In this document: one piece after another, positions 33,410 through 43,074 of the stretch | Numbering within the stretch: the stretch's first letter is position 1 | Layout of the letters: every line of letters begins with the position of its first letter | Assembly (NCBI GenBank): GCA_018664075.1 | Contig: JABJOY010000086.1 | Location: 1-45,083 of the forward strand | Length of the DNA: 45,083 bases | Direction: 5' to 3' | Source: Porticoccaceae bacterium | GTDB lineage: Bacteria > Pseudomonadota > Gammaproteobacteria > Pseudomonadales > Porticoccaceae | Translations under genes and position numbers: made by a program | The notes under the pieces: generated by a model | What the model saw: the letters and a program-made list of their open reading frames with translations, nothing else | What the model was told of the DNA's origin: nothing | Database searches by the model: none

Positions 33410-34834
33410 ATGAGTGAGTTAAAGCCGGCAGCTAAAGCCAAAATCGACCAGGTGTTTGCGCAGCAAAAAGACTACGCGCTGGAACTGCGTAAATCAGACT
33501 ACAAACAGCGCCTGGCGGTGCTGGACCGTTTTGAGCAAGCCTTTACTGCTGCCTACGACGATATTCATAAAGCCGCCGCCGCAGACTTTGGCAAGCCCGA
33601 AGCGGAAATAGACCTGGCTGAGATTATGCCGGTGCGTGCCGAGCTTAAGCATATTCGCAAGTCCCTGAAAAACTGGATGAAGCCTGAACATGTCAGTGCC
33701 ACCATCTCCATGTTTGGCACTAAATCTCGTATCATCAAAGAGCCAAAAGGCGTTACCCTGGTGGTGTCGCCCTGGAACTACCCGTTTAACCTGACCTTTG
33801 GTCCCATGATGTGGGCCATCGCCGCAGGTAACACGGTGATAATCAAGCCCTCGGAAATGACCCCGAAAATGTCTAAGGTCATTGGAGCCATTGTTAAGCA
33901 GGCATTCAGGCCAGAAGAAGTGGCGCTGTTTGAAGGCAAGGCCGATGTGGCTGGCTACCTGACCAGTCTGCCATTTGACCATATCTTCTTTACCGGCAGC
34001 CCAGCGGTTGGCAAGCATGTTATGGCCGCCGCCGCGAAAAATCTAACCTCAGTCACATTAGAGCTGGGTGGCAAGAGCCCGGTGATTGTGGACAAATCCG
34101 CCAACCTGAAAAAGGCGGTCGGGTCCATAGCCTGGGGTAAATTTAACAACAATGGCCAGACCTGCATTGCCCCCGACTACATCTATGTCCACGAAGCCAT
34201 CAAAGATGAGCTGGTCGCGGAGCTGACCGCCTGCATTGAGTCCCAATATGGCCTGGGCAATGACGCCAAAGCCAACAGCGACTACTGCCGGGTAGTGAAT
34301 GCGGGCCATCACAGCCGCATTACCCGCCTGCTGGATGACGCCAAGAGCAAAGGTGGCCGAGTGCTGACCGGTGGCCAGGTGAGCAAGACAGGGCAGTTTA
34401 TCGCCCCCACATTGATTGAAGGCATGAGTGAAGATTCATCGATTATGGACGAAGAAATCTTTGGTCCAGTACTGCCCATTATTACCTTTGCGGATATTGA
34501 TACCGCCATTGGCTATGTCAACAGCAAGCCCAAGCCGCTGGCCCTATATATCTACAGCACTGACGACGCATTCACCAACAAAGTACTCCAAGAGACTAGT
34601 GCTGGTGATACCTGTGTCAACCAGACTATCATGCATTTCCTGCACCCTAACTTGCCCTTTGGTGGGGTTAACAACAGTGGTATTGGCAAGTCCGGCGGCG
34701 TGTGGGGCTTCAAAGCTTTCACCCATGAGCGCAGCGTGTTGGTGGACAAGTTCAGCACACTCTCAATGATGTACCCGCCCTACACACCCAAGGTGAAAAA
34801 GCTGATCAAGACTACCATGAAGATGTTGACCTAA
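33410..34834 (+). CDS. Aldehyde dehydrogenase, ALDH3/coniferyl-aldehyde type
   Basis: 474 aa. Oxidises an aldehyde to the acid with NAD(P). Marks: VVSPWNYPFNLTFGPMMWAIAAGN, FTGSPAVGKHVM, catalytic Glu in TLELGGKSPVIV and catalytic Cys in NNGQTCIAPDY. The short ALDH3-like length and C-terminal hydrophobic/basic end suggest a membrane-associated fatty or aromatic aldehyde substrate, consistent with alkB elsewhere in the window. The first ~40 codons of the open frame upstream are not family-like; ATG 33410 has a G-rich stretch before it. Confidence 0.92.
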   Translation: MSELKPAAKAKIDQVFAQQKDYALELRKSDYKQRLAVLDRFEQAFTAAYDDIHKAAAADFGKPEAEIDLAEIMPVRAELKHIRKSLKNWMKPEHVSATISMFGTKSRIIKEPKGVTLVVSPWNYPFNLTFGPMMWAIAAGNTVIIKPSEMTPKMSKVIGAIVKQAFRPEEVALFEGKADVAGYLTSLPFDHIFFTGSPAVGKHVMAAAAKNLTSVTLELGGKSPVIVDKSANLKKAVGSIAWGKFNNNGQTCIAPDYIYVHEAIKDELVAELTACIESQYGLGNDAKANSDYCRVVNAGHHSRITRLLDDAKSKGGRVLTGGQVSKTGQFIAPTLIEGMSEDSSIMDEEIFGPVLPIITFADIDTAIGYVNSKPKPLALYIYSTDDAFTNKVLQETSAGDTCVNQTIMHFLHPNLPFGGVNNSGIGKSGGVWGFKAFTHERSVLVDKFSTLSMMYPPYTPKVKKLIKTTMKMLT

Positions 34835-34872
34835 GCTCGCAATCTAAGCCTTTTAACCTCAGGCTGGGTTGG

Positions 34873-35607
34873 CTACTTTATAGCTACCAGAGAACAAAAG
34901 TTAAAACATTGAAACCAGGGGCTTGCGGACTGAAATCCGCAGGCCCTTAATCGTTGGATATGGCTATCCAATGTTTCAGGCACCAGCACATTTTCAATAG
35001 AATCCCGCTTCTGACTGATCTCCAGATCACTGTACCCCTGAGCCCGCTTAAAGCCATGATGCAGTTCACTGAGCAACTGATTAAGGGACTCAGGTTCAAA
35101 GCTGAGCTTCTCCGAAATAATCACACAGCCGCCGGGGTTAAGTCCCTGATAAATCTTCTCCATCAATGCCGCTCGCTGAGCCAGAGGCACAAACTGCAGG
35201 GTAAAGTTCATCACCACTAACGAGGCATTGCTGATCTCAATATCACAGATGTCACTGTCAACCAGCTCCACATGAGTGCTGTCCGGCCTGGCATCCAGAA
35301 TCTTCTGGCATTTGCTGAGCATGGCCGTGGAATTATCCACCGCAAAAATCGTCGCACCGCGGCCTTCAATACGCTGACGCACTGCTATGGTCGAGGCACC
35401 CAGAGAACAGCCCAGGTCATAACAGTGGGTGTTGGCCTGCACAAAACGCTCAGCCAGCTCGCCGGTGTGAGCAAGAATGGTTTCATAGCCAGGCACTGAT
35501 CTGCTGATCATATCCGGGAACACATCCACCACGGCCTGATCAAACACAAAAGACGGTACCTTGCCCAGAGGGCTGGAGAATAGATTATCGCGGCTTGAGT
35601 CAGTCAT
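34873..35607 (-). CDS. cmoA: Carboxy-SAM synthase CmoA
   Basis: 244 aa (E. coli 247). Makes carboxy-S-adenosylmethionine from SAM and prephenate for CmoB. Conserved: VFPDMISRSVPGYETI, CYDLGCSLGASTIAVRQ, VVMNFTLQFVP, IYQGLNPGGCVIISEK and QGYSDLEISQKRDSIENVL. Directly downstream of the protease gene (13 bases). Not adjacent to cmoB, unlike the common arrangement. Confidence 0.96.
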   Translation of the reverse strand: MTDSSRDNLFSSPLGKVPSFVFDQAVVDVFPDMISRSVPGYETILAHTGELAERFVQANTHCYDLGCSLGASTIAVRQRIEGRGATIFAVDNSTAMLSKCQKILDARPDSTHVELVDSDICDIEISNASLVVMNFTLQFVPLAQRAALMEKIYQGLNPGGCVIISEKLSFEPESLNQLLSELHHGFKRAQGYSDLEISQKRDSIENVLVPETLDSHIQRLRACGFQSASPWFQCFNFCSLVAIK

Positions 35608-35620
35608 CGATTAGTGCTTT

Positions 35621-38542
35621 TTAACTGGCAATAATGTCAAGGCCGGTGCCCGCTGCCAGCTCAGCATTGGTGATCACCGCTGTATGTGCAGCATCGGCGC
35701 GCAAATAAGTACTTGTCACCCGCTTAAGGTCAGCCTCAGTCACCGCCAGCACCTGATTTCTAAACTGCTCCGTGCAGACTTTGCCGCGACCATTAAGCTC
35801 CGCATGGAACGCCTGAATAGCTTCCCCAGCAGGGGAGCCCGGCTTATCCAGACCTCCGACCACACCCAGAATAGCCTCTTCGATTTTGTCATAACCCAGG
35901 GCCTGTTCCTGTACCCAGCTGATGGAATTATCAAAGTCTTGCAAGGTGCCGGCAATGCGCGGATCCCGGTAGGAGAAAAAGCGGAAGGCACCAGTTTGGT
36001 TATCTTGAGAAGCGCCGCCCCCATAGGCGCCGCCCTGTTCACGCACCGCCCGGTGCAAATAGCCATTGCGCAAAACACCGCCCAGCACGGTCAGCGCCGC
36101 CGAATCCGGATGGCCCGTAGGCACTGTGGCATAGGCCTTGGCACAGAAACTCACCTGAGTATTGGCGGTAAAGGCATGATTAACCGGGGTGAGTGCAGGG
36201 TTATAGTTAATTAGATTATTGGTGGCGGCATCGGAAGCTCCACCGGAGAAGCCAGACTGCATCACCCCGGCAAAGTGATCCAGACGTTCTCCTTCAGCGA
36301 CCAGCAGATACTGACGGGGCTGGGCAAGAACCAACTGATGAATCTCCTGCAACTGGGCAGAAAGCTGGGCCAACCCGTCCTTGGAATCCAGGCTTTTATC
36401 CAGCGCTTTTAATAATGTCAGCCCCGTCATGCCACCCCAGCGTTGGCTGAGATTAGCATTGGCAGAAATACCACTAGCCGCAGCGGTCATAGCCAGCACA
36501 TGGCCATTGCCAGTAATAGAAGATTCCCGGTAAGTGCGAATTTGCGCCACTAGTTCCCGCAGCCGCGGCAGCTCGTCAAAGCGGGCAGCCGTAATGGACT
36601 CCTGCATTAGATCAGTCATGGTTGATTGATTGCGCGCCAGGCCTTTGCTGGTAAAACTAATGTTGCCATGGAGCTTATCTAGGCTGTCTTTGTCGGTGCG
36701 CACAGAAGCCGATGCCGAATAGGCGCCCACCAGACTCGAGTGCCATAGCTGGGTCTGCTGATAATCCCGCTGGCCCACAGCCATCTCGGTGACACAGGTG
36801 CTGTAGAGGGGCAACAGATCCATCTGTGTTTCGCTCAGCGCAGGCATAGGTACAACCACCTGCTGGTAAGCCAGGCCATTGGTGCCCGCACTGTAGCTGG
36901 TCAGCAGGTTGGGGCTGGATAACACAGATGCTTTTTCCGGGTAAGTAATATCAGCAGGTACATCCTCAATACCCACCTTGGGCAAAATATCTAAATTCTC
37001 CTCCATCTCCTGACGCTGCTTTAGCGCTGCGGCATTGTCGATAATAGCCTGAGCCTCATCAGCATTGAGGTCCGCTTTAATAGCCGCCAGCCGATCTTTC
37101 TCTGCCTGTTCTTTTTGCTCGCCCAATTGAGTATCAGGTTTTAATACCAGTCTGGTGCGGTGGGGGTTGTTGAGCAGCAGGTCACGGGCCAGAGACTTAA
37201 TAAACTCAGGATCAGTAATTTGTTGCTGCAGCTTATCAAGCACCGGATCGAGATTTAACAATGACACAGGGTCACCGCGATGTGTGGCACTGGTCAGGCT
37301 GGTTAATATCAGATGCAGGCCGTAGGGGTAGCCACCGCCAGATATCTCGCGCTGGGACAGCTCCAACTGATGGAGACTAGCGGCCACCTGTTCCTGGGGC
37401 AGGCCTTTGTCAGCCACATCCTGCAACACCTGCAGAATCATGGTTTCAACCTGGTCTGCCTGCTCCGGGTTAGAGCCCTCAATACCACAGGCAAAGCACA
37501 GTTCTTTCTGGGAGTCCTCAAGCCCGCACATGGGAGAGGGGGAAGTACCCAGGTCGGTGGTTTCCAGAGCCTTCTGCAATGGCGACCCACTGTTGTCCAA
37601 CAATACGCTGGCAAGCAGACGCGCCTGCATAGTAGCTTCCAGATCAGTGGAGTCTCCCAGCAGCCAGGACAGCACTACATGGGTACTGTCGTCGCTTGAT
37701 TCCCCTTGGCTGGCATCAAAGGCATAGGACTCCTCAAAGTACTGGGGCTCGCTGTAACGCTGTTCATTGGTGACCGCAATATGGCAGTCCAGTTTATCAA
37801 AGCGACTCAGGGCGTTCTCTTCAAAGCTGGCCTGATGCTCCACCGCCGGAATATCACCAAAGGTGACAAAAATAGCATTGCTGGGGTGGTAATGGTTTTG
37901 GTAAAACGCCTTAAACTGATCGTAGGTCAGATCCGGAATATTGGCCGGCTCACCACCGCTGTTGTAATGATAAGTGCTGGTGGGATACAGGTGCTTGCTC
38001 ATGGTCTGCCACAGCACCGAGTTAATGGAGCTCATGGCACCTTTCATTTCATTGTAAACCACCCCTTTAAAGGTCAGCTCCGACGTGGCGTCGCTGGCAT
38101 TAGCAAACTCCAGACGATGGCCCTCCTGGGCAAAATCCAATGGGTCCAGTCGGGCAAAAAATACCGAGTCCAGATACACACCCAGCAGATTGTTAAAGTC
38201 CTTTTTATTCTGGCTGGCAAAGGGATAAGCCGTCCAGTCACTGCTGGTAAACGCATTCATAAAGGTGTTGAGCGAACGCCGAATCATCATAAAGAATGGG
38301 TCGCGCACCGGGTACTTCTCACTGCCACAGAGCGCCGTATGCTCAAGAATATGGGCCACACCGGTAGAGTCCATAGGCACAGTGCGCAGAGCCACCAAAA
38401 AAACATTCTCGCTGTTGTCTGCCGCCAGATGAATATGCTGGGCACCAGTCTCGCGGTGACGAAACTCCTGGTAGCGAACTTTTAATGAGGGGATGTCTTG
38501 CTCGCGCAACAACTCAAACGCGGGATGGGCATGGTCAGTCAT
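35621..38542 (-). CDS. M16C (presequence protease/insulinase family) metalloprotease
   Basis: 973 aa, typical PreP size. Inverted zinc motif HILEH (His64, Glu67, His68) with downstream acidic ligand, followed by ALCGSEKYPVRDPFFMMIRRSLNTFMNAFT, the M16C signature. Two pseudo-symmetric halves form a peptide-degrading chamber; substrates are short unstructured peptides. No signal peptide, so probably cytosolic. Same strand as cmoA, close enough to be co-transcribed. Confidence 0.93.
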   Translation of the reverse strand: MTDHAHPAFELLREQDIPSLKVRYQEFRHRETGAQHIHLAADNSENVFLVALRTVPMDSTGVAHILEHTALCGSEKYPVRDPFFMMIRRSLNTFMNAFTSSDWTAYPFASQNKKDFNNLLGVYLDSVFFARLDPLDFAQEGHRLEFANASDATSELTFKGVVYNEMKGAMSSINSVLWQTMSKHLYPTSTYHYNSGGEPANIPDLTYDQFKAFYQNHYHPSNAIFVTFGDIPAVEHQASFEENALSRFDKLDCHIAVTNEQRYSEPQYFEESYAFDASQGESSDDSTHVVLSWLLGDSTDLEATMQARLLASVLLDNSGSPLQKALETTDLGTSPSPMCGLEDSQKELCFACGIEGSNPEQADQVETMILQVLQDVADKGLPQEQVAASLHQLELSQREISGGGYPYGLHLILTSLTSATHRGDPVSLLNLDPVLDKLQQQITDPEFIKSLARDLLLNNPHRTRLVLKPDTQLGEQKEQAEKDRLAAIKADLNADEAQAIIDNAAALKQRQEMEENLDILPKVGIEDVPADITYPEKASVLSSPNLLTSYSAGTNGLAYQQVVVPMPALSETQMDLLPLYSTCVTEMAVGQRDYQQTQLWHSSLVGAYSASASVRTDKDSLDKLHGNISFTSKGLARNQSTMTDLMQESITAARFDELPRLRELVAQIRTYRESSITGNGHVLAMTAAASGISANANLSQRWGGMTGLTLLKALDKSLDSKDGLAQLSAQLQEIHQLVLAQPRQYLLVAEGERLDHFAGVMQSGFSGGASDAATNNLINYNPALTPVNHAFTANTQVSFCAKAYATVPTGHPDSAALTVLGGVLRNGYLHRAVREQGGAYGGGASQDNQTGAFRFFSYRDPRIAGTLQDFDNSISWVQEQALGYDKIEEAILGVVGGLDKPGSPAGEAIQAFHAELNGRGKVCTEQFRNQVLAVTEADLKRVTSTYLRADAAHTAVITNAELAAGTGLDIIAS

Positions 38543-38631
38543 AGGGAAGCTACAGCTCTGTGGTTACTGGGTTCAATCGAGCCAGCATTCTACTGCAAGT
38601 CGCGGGCCGAGGGAATTGGTGACAGGAGTTG

Positions 38632-39495
38632 CTACGCTTGGTCCAACAACCCCAAAAATGCCACTGCCGCATTAGACAGGCTTCTTTTAGTGTGGTGTAT
38701 ATACCCCAGCTCCCGCTCTATTTTTACCCCCTCAAACGGCATCACATGTAGGTCTCTCACCAGGGTCTCTGGCAGTACGCTCCAGCCCAGTCCCACCTCA
38801 ACCATAGTGCTTATGGTCTCCAAATAGTTGGTCGACATAGGCGCTTTTAACGGTATCCCTTCCTTCTGAAATAGCTTCTGAATAATCTGCCCGGTGTAGG
38901 TATTGATGCCCGGCAAAATAATCGAGTACTCTGCCAGGTCATCTAGCGACGGCTGTTTTATTTTGGCTAGGGGGTGGTCCTGGGCGCAGATAAACCGCAG
39001 CGGGTCGTTCCATATTACCTGGCTGTCTATATTGTGCTGCTCTTCTAGGGCTAGGGTAATTACTGCCACCTCAGACTGGCCCTGCAGCACGCGCTCGTAG
39101 GCTTTTTCGGAGTCCATAAACTCAATATCCAGGGTTACGCTGGGATACTTTTGGGCAAATTGTTTGAGTACCGGGGGCAGGCGATGCAGGCCCAGGTGGT
39201 GGCTAATGGCTAGTCTGAGCGTGCCACTTACTTCACCAGAGAGATCACTAATAGCTTGCAAGGCATTTTCGTACTCCTGAAGTATGCGTTTCACTCTGGG
39301 CAGCAGCTCGGTGCCGGCTTCGGTCAGGCTCACCTGGCGGGCAAAGCGATCAAATAGTTTTTTGCCCACCTGGTGCTCCAGCTGGGCTATGCGCTTGCTA
39401 ATCGCCGACTGGGTTAGGTAAAGCTGCTCGGCGGCTTCCGAAAATGAACCGCAGTGGGCCACGGTAATAAAGGCCTTGATATTCTGATTGTCCAT
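38632..39495 (-). CDS. LysR-family regulator divergent from leuC
   Basis: 287 aa. N-terminal HTH (NIKAFITVAHCGSFSEAAEQLYLTQSAISKRIAQLE) and a C-terminal effector-binding domain. The real start is ATG 39495 (GGGA spaced ~6) since upstream codons are not family-like. Adjacent to leuC; Pseudomonas has a LysR gene at this locus too. Probably controls leuCD and/or itself through the palindrome in the spacer. Confidence 0.92.
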   Translation of the reverse strand: MDNQNIKAFITVAHCGSFSEAAEQLYLTQSAISKRIAQLEHQVGKKLFDRFARQVSLTEAGTELLPRVKRILQEYENALQAISDLSGEVSGTLRLAISHHLGLHRLPPVLKQFAQKYPSVTLDIEFMDSEKAYERVLQGQSEVAVITLALEEQHNIDSQVIWNDPLRFICAQDHPLAKIKQPSLDDLAEYSIILPGINTYTGQIIQKLFQKEGIPLKAPMSTNYLETISTMVEVGLGWSVLPETLVRDLHVMPFEGVKIERELGYIHHTKRSLSNAAVAFLGLLDQA

Positions 39496-39530
39496 AGTCA
39501 TTCCCAGAAAGAATGTAAGATATGCGAAAT

Positions 39531-39564
39531 ATGAATTTAATTCATCATATGACAGGTTTACAAT
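39531..39564 (+). promoter_or_regulatory. LysR-type operator and leuC promoter
   Basis: Perfect inverted repeat ATGAATT-T-AATTCAT (39531-39545), a T-N11-A LysR box. A -10-like TACAAT lies at 39559-39564, with the palindrome covering the -35 position, the usual place for LysR activation of leuC. Confidence 0.55.
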
Positions 39565-39597
39565 GGGCGCAACAACGGAATTCTCTGGGAGAGAGTT

Positions 39598-41031
39598 ATG
39601 ACGGGAAGAACACTTTACGACAAGCTGTGGGACAGCCACCTTGTTAAGCAAAATAGCGATGGCTCATCGCTAATCTATATAGATCGGCACGTGATCCATG
39701 AGGTGACCTCACCTCAGGCATTTGAAGGCCTTCGGCTGGCTAATCGAAAGCCCTGGCGTCTGGATACCAATATTGCAACGCCGGACCACAATATCTCCAC
39801 CGATAAGTCGGAGCGGGATGCTGGTGTGGCGGGCATGACCGACGAGGTGTCGCGGATTCAGGTGCAAACCCTGGATGACAACTGCGACCTCTACGGCATC
39901 AAGGAATTTAAGATCAATGAAATGGGGCAGGGCATTGTCCATGTAATGGGCCCGGAGCTGGGCGCCACCATGCCGGGTATGACCGTGGTCTGTGGAGATT
40001 CCCACACGGCGACCCATGGTGCGCTGGCCTGTCTGGCCCATGGCATTGGCACCTCTGAGGTTGAACATGTGTTGGCGACCCAGTGTTTGGTGGCCAAAAA
40101 GATGAAAAATATGCGTGTGACTGTCGATGGCACAGTGGGCGCTGGTGTGACCCCTAAGGATGTGGTGTTGGCGATTATCGGCAAGATTGGTACTGCCGGT
40201 GGAAATGAGCATGCCATTGAATTTGCCGGGTCTGTGTTCCGCGATATGTCGATTGAAGGGCGCATGACCGTTTGTAATATGGCCATTGAAGCCGGTGCCC
40301 GAGTGGGCATGGTGGCGGTGGACCAGAAGACCATTGATTACTGCGAAGGGCGCCAGTTTGTGCCCAAGGGCGAGATGTTTGAGCAGGCGGTGGCCTACTG
40401 GAATACCCTTACCAGCGATGCTGATGCGGTGTTTGACACTGAGGTGATATTGCACGCCGATGATATTGCGCCTCAGGTGACCTGGGGCACGTCCCCTGAA
40501 ATGGTGGCGCCAGTCACGGCCTCTGTGCCCAGATTGGATGAGCAGCCCAGTGAAGAGCAGCGCAAAGGTCTTGAGCGAGCATTGGACTATATGGGCCTTG
40601 AGGGCGGGCAGGCAATTAATTCCATCAAGGTGGATCGTGTGTTTATTGGCTCTTGCACCAACTCCCGCATTGAAGATATGCGCGCGGCAGCAGCTGTGGC
40701 CAAGGGCCGCTTTGTGGCCAGCTCGGTGAAGCAGGTTTTGATTGTGCCGGGGTCCCAGATGGTCAAGGCTCAGGCTGAGGCTGAGGGGCTGGATAAAATC
40801 TTTATTGAGGCAGGTATGGACTGGCGGGAGCCGGGCTGTTCTATGTGTCTGGCCATGAATGCGGATAAGTTAGGGGCGGGGGAGCACTGCGCTTCCACGA
40901 GCAACCGTAACTTTGAGGGGCGTCAGGGCAATGGCGGTCGCACCCATTTAATGAGTCCGGCAATGGCGGCAGCCGCTGCGGTGGCTGGGCATATTGTTGA
41001 TGTGCGCGAATTTGTAGGAGGTGATCAATAA
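39598..41031 (+). CDS. leuC: 3-isopropylmalate dehydratase large subunit
   Basis: 477 aa (E. coli 466). Aconitase-type enzyme of leucine synthesis with a [4Fe-4S] cluster: [12 protein letters not shown] and [11 protein letters not shown] carry the cluster cysteines; [22 protein letters not shown] is typical. GGGAGAGAG precedes the ATG. Its TAA overlaps leuD ATG by one base (TAATG), so LeuC and LeuD are co-translated. Confidence 0.98.
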   Translation: MTGRTLYDKLWDSHLVKQNSDGSSLIYIDRHVIHEVTSPQAFEGLRLANRKPWRLDTNIATPDHNISTDKSERDAGVAGMTDEVSRIQVQTLDDNCDLYGIKEFKINEMGQGIVHVMGPELGATMPGMTVVCGDSHTATHGALACLAHGIGTSEVEHVLATQCLVAKKMKNMRVTVDGTVGAGVTPKDVVLAIIGKIGTAGGNEHAIEFAGSVFRDMSIEGRMTVCNMAIEAGARVGMVAVDQKTIDYCEGRQFVPKGEMFEQAVAYWNTLTSDADAVFDTEVILHADDIAPQVTWGTSPEMVAPVTASVPRLDEQPSEEQRKGLERALDYMGLEGGQAINSIKVDRVFIGSCTNSRIEDMRAAAAVAKGRFVASSVKQVLIVPGSQMVKAQAEAEGLDKIFIEAGMDWREPGCSMCLAMNADKLGAGEHCASTSNRNFEGRQGNGGRTHLMSPAMAAAAAVAGHIVDVREFVGGDQ

Positions 41032-41678
41032 TGAAAGCATTTACCACACACCGTGGTTTGGTGGGTCCTATGGATCGCGCCAATGTGGACACGGATATGA
41101 TTATCCCCAAGCAGTTTTTAAAGTCGATCAAGCGCAGTGGCTTTGGCCCCAATCTGTTTGATGAACTGCGTTATATGGATGAGGGTCAGCCGGGCGCTGA
41201 CTGTTCTAATCGGCCGGTTAATCCAGAGTTTCCGCTCAATTTCCCCCGCTATAAAGGGGCATCTATATTATTGGCGCGCAAAAACTTTGGCTGCGGCTCT
41301 AGCCGCGAGCACGCCCCCTGGGCGCTGGAAGACTGCGGCTTTAATGCGGTGATTGCGCCCAGCTATGCAGATATCTTCTACAATAACTGTTTTAAAAATG
41401 GTTTATTGCCGGTGATTCTGACTGAAGAGCAGGTGGATGTGCTGTTTAAGGAGATGGAGGCCGAAGAGGGCTACCAGCTATCTATTGATCTGCATACGCA
41501 AACAGTGACCACGGACAGCGGCCATGTATTTAGCTTTGAGCTGGATGAATTCCGCAAGGACTGCCTGCTTAATGGGTTGGATGAGATTGGTCTGACGTTG
41601 CAAAACGCGGATGACATTAAGGCCTACGAGGCCGAGCGCGCGGCACAGCACCCCTGGGTGTTTGGTGCCATTAAATAA
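41031..41678 (+). CDS. leuD: 3-isopropylmalate dehydratase small subunit
   Basis: 215 aa (E. coli 201). Swivel domain: [52 protein letters not shown] and [16 protein letters not shown] are diagnostic. Follows leuC with a one-base overlap. The next gene is asd, 22 bases later; leuB, which sits here in Pseudomonas-type genomes, is absent. Confidence 0.97.
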   Translation: MKAFTTHRGLVGPMDRANVDTDMIIPKQFLKSIKRSGFGPNLFDELRYMDEGQPGADCSNRPVNPEFPLNFPRYKGASILLARKNFGCGSSREHAPWALEDCGFNAVIAPSYADIFYNNCFKNGLLPVILTEEQVDVLFKEMEAEEGYQLSIDLHTQTVTTDSGHVFSFELDEFRKDCLLNGLDEIGLTLQNADDIKAYEAERAAQHPWVFGAIK

Positions 41679-41700
41679 GTAACAGAAAGGGTTTGAAACA

Positions 41701-42813
41701 ATGAAGAAAACAGGATTTATCGGTTGGCGCGGCATGGTTGGATCTGTGCTGATGGACAGAATGCGCGAAGAGAATGACTTTGCCCATATTGAGCCGATCT
41801 TCTTTACTACCTCTCAGGCTGGCCAAGCGGGGCCGGATGTGGGTGTGGATATTCCCTTGTTAAAAAGCGCCTTTGATATTGAAGCACTACAGCAGCTGGA
41901 CATTATTGTGACCTGTCAGGGTGGCGACTACACCAAAGAGGTTTATCCGCAGCTGCGCAATGCTGGCTGGGATGGCTACTGGATTGATGCGGCCTCTGCC
42001 CTGCGTATGGAAGACAGCTCTATTATTGTGCTCGACCCGGTCAATATGAATGTGGTCAAGGATGGTCTGGCCAATGGTGTTAAGGACTATATAGGCGGCA
42101 ACTGCACCGTTAGCCTGATGCTGATGAGCCTGGGCGGGCTGTTTAACGCCAATCTGGTGGAGTGGGCCAGTTCCATGACCTACCAGGCCGCCTCTGGTGC
42201 CGGAGCACAGAATATGCGCGAGCTGATCAACCAAATGGGGGTGATTAAGGACTCTGCCGCTGACAATCTGGCCAATCCGTCCTCGGCAATTCTGGATATC
42301 GACCGTCAGGTAACAGATACCCTGAGGTCCGATAGTTTCCCAGTGGACAACTGGGGTTACCCTCTGGCGGGCAGCCTGTTGCCCTACATTGATTCTCAGC
42401 TGGACAATGGTCAGAGCCGTGAAGAGTGGAAGAATCAGGCCGAGGCCAACAAAATTCTTAACCGCGAGGGCAATCCTATCCCCCTGGATGGCCTCTGTGT
42501 GCGAGTCGGCGCCATGCGCTGCCACAGTCAGGCGCTGACTATCAAGCTGAGTCAGGATGTGCCCATGGATGAAATTGAGTCCATGTTGGCGGAGGCCAAT
42601 CAGTGGGCCAGAGTGATTGCCAATGATAAAGACGCCTCTGTTGCGCACCTGACCCCAGCAGCTGTGACCGGTGGTCTGGATGTGCCGGTTGGGCGTCTGC
42701 GCAAAATGAATATGGGTGAGCAGTACCTGTCTGCCTTTACTGTGGGTGACCAGTTGCTCTGGGGTGCGGCGGAACCCCTGCGTCGCATGCTGAGGATTGT
42801 GATCGAAGACTAG
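41701..42813 (+). CDS. asd: Aspartate-semialdehyde dehydrogenase
   Basis: 370 aa (E. coli 367). Reduces aspartyl phosphate to aspartate semialdehyde for lysine, threonine, methionine and diaminopimelate. NADP-binding [17 protein letters not shown], catalytic Cys in [11 protein letters not shown], and [14 protein letters not shown] are family marks. AAAGGG precedes the ATG. Same operon as leuCD by spacing. Confidence 0.97.
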   Translation: MKKTGFIGWRGMVGSVLMDRMREENDFAHIEPIFFTTSQAGQAGPDVGVDIPLLKSAFDIEALQQLDIIVTCQGGDYTKEVYPQLRNAGWDGYWIDAASALRMEDSSIIVLDPVNMNVVKDGLANGVKDYIGGNCTVSLMLMSLGGLFNANLVEWASSMTYQAASGAGAQNMRELINQMGVIKDSAADNLANPSSAILDIDRQVTDTLRSDSFPVDNWGYPLAGSLLPYIDSQLDNGQSREEWKNQAEANKILNREGNPIPLDGLCVRVGAMRCHSQALTIKLSQDVPMDEIESMLAEANQWARVIANDKDASVAHLTPAAVTGGLDVPVGRLRKMNMGEQYLSAFTVGDQLLWGAAEPLRRMLRIVIED

Positions 42814-43074
42814 TTTCCGGCGATATTTTTTGCTTTAAAAGGGTTGAGCATTCTATTACTCTACCGCCACGGCGTTTTGTTGATACCATGCTTGGCCCTT
42901 TTTTGTGGGTTTTAAGCCTTAATTGACTAAATATGGCCTTTTTAGGCTAAGTTTCGCTACAATATTTCGTCGCTAATTCTCAGGCACCCAGCAGCTGTTT
43001 TAAAAATCCTGGTATCAGGTTGTTGTATAAGAATTGCTGGATTGTTCAAGCACTGTGCACAACAGGAAATACTT
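42814..43074. other. asd-fimV spacer
   Basis: 261 bp, no gene seen. AT-rich with T6 runs after asd (near 42828 and 42899) but no strong hairpin. AGGAAA lies 8 bases before the fimV ATG, so a fimV promoter is likely within. Confidence 0.5.

Noticed and set aside
37706-38485. 259-codon plus-strand ORF inside the M16C protease gene
   Set aside because: Antisense to a full, well-conserved protease; no domain recognised and no ribosome binding site.
39709-40455. 248-codon minus-strand ORF inside leuC
   Set aside because: Shadow of the conserved leuC frame, His-rich because of codon complement.
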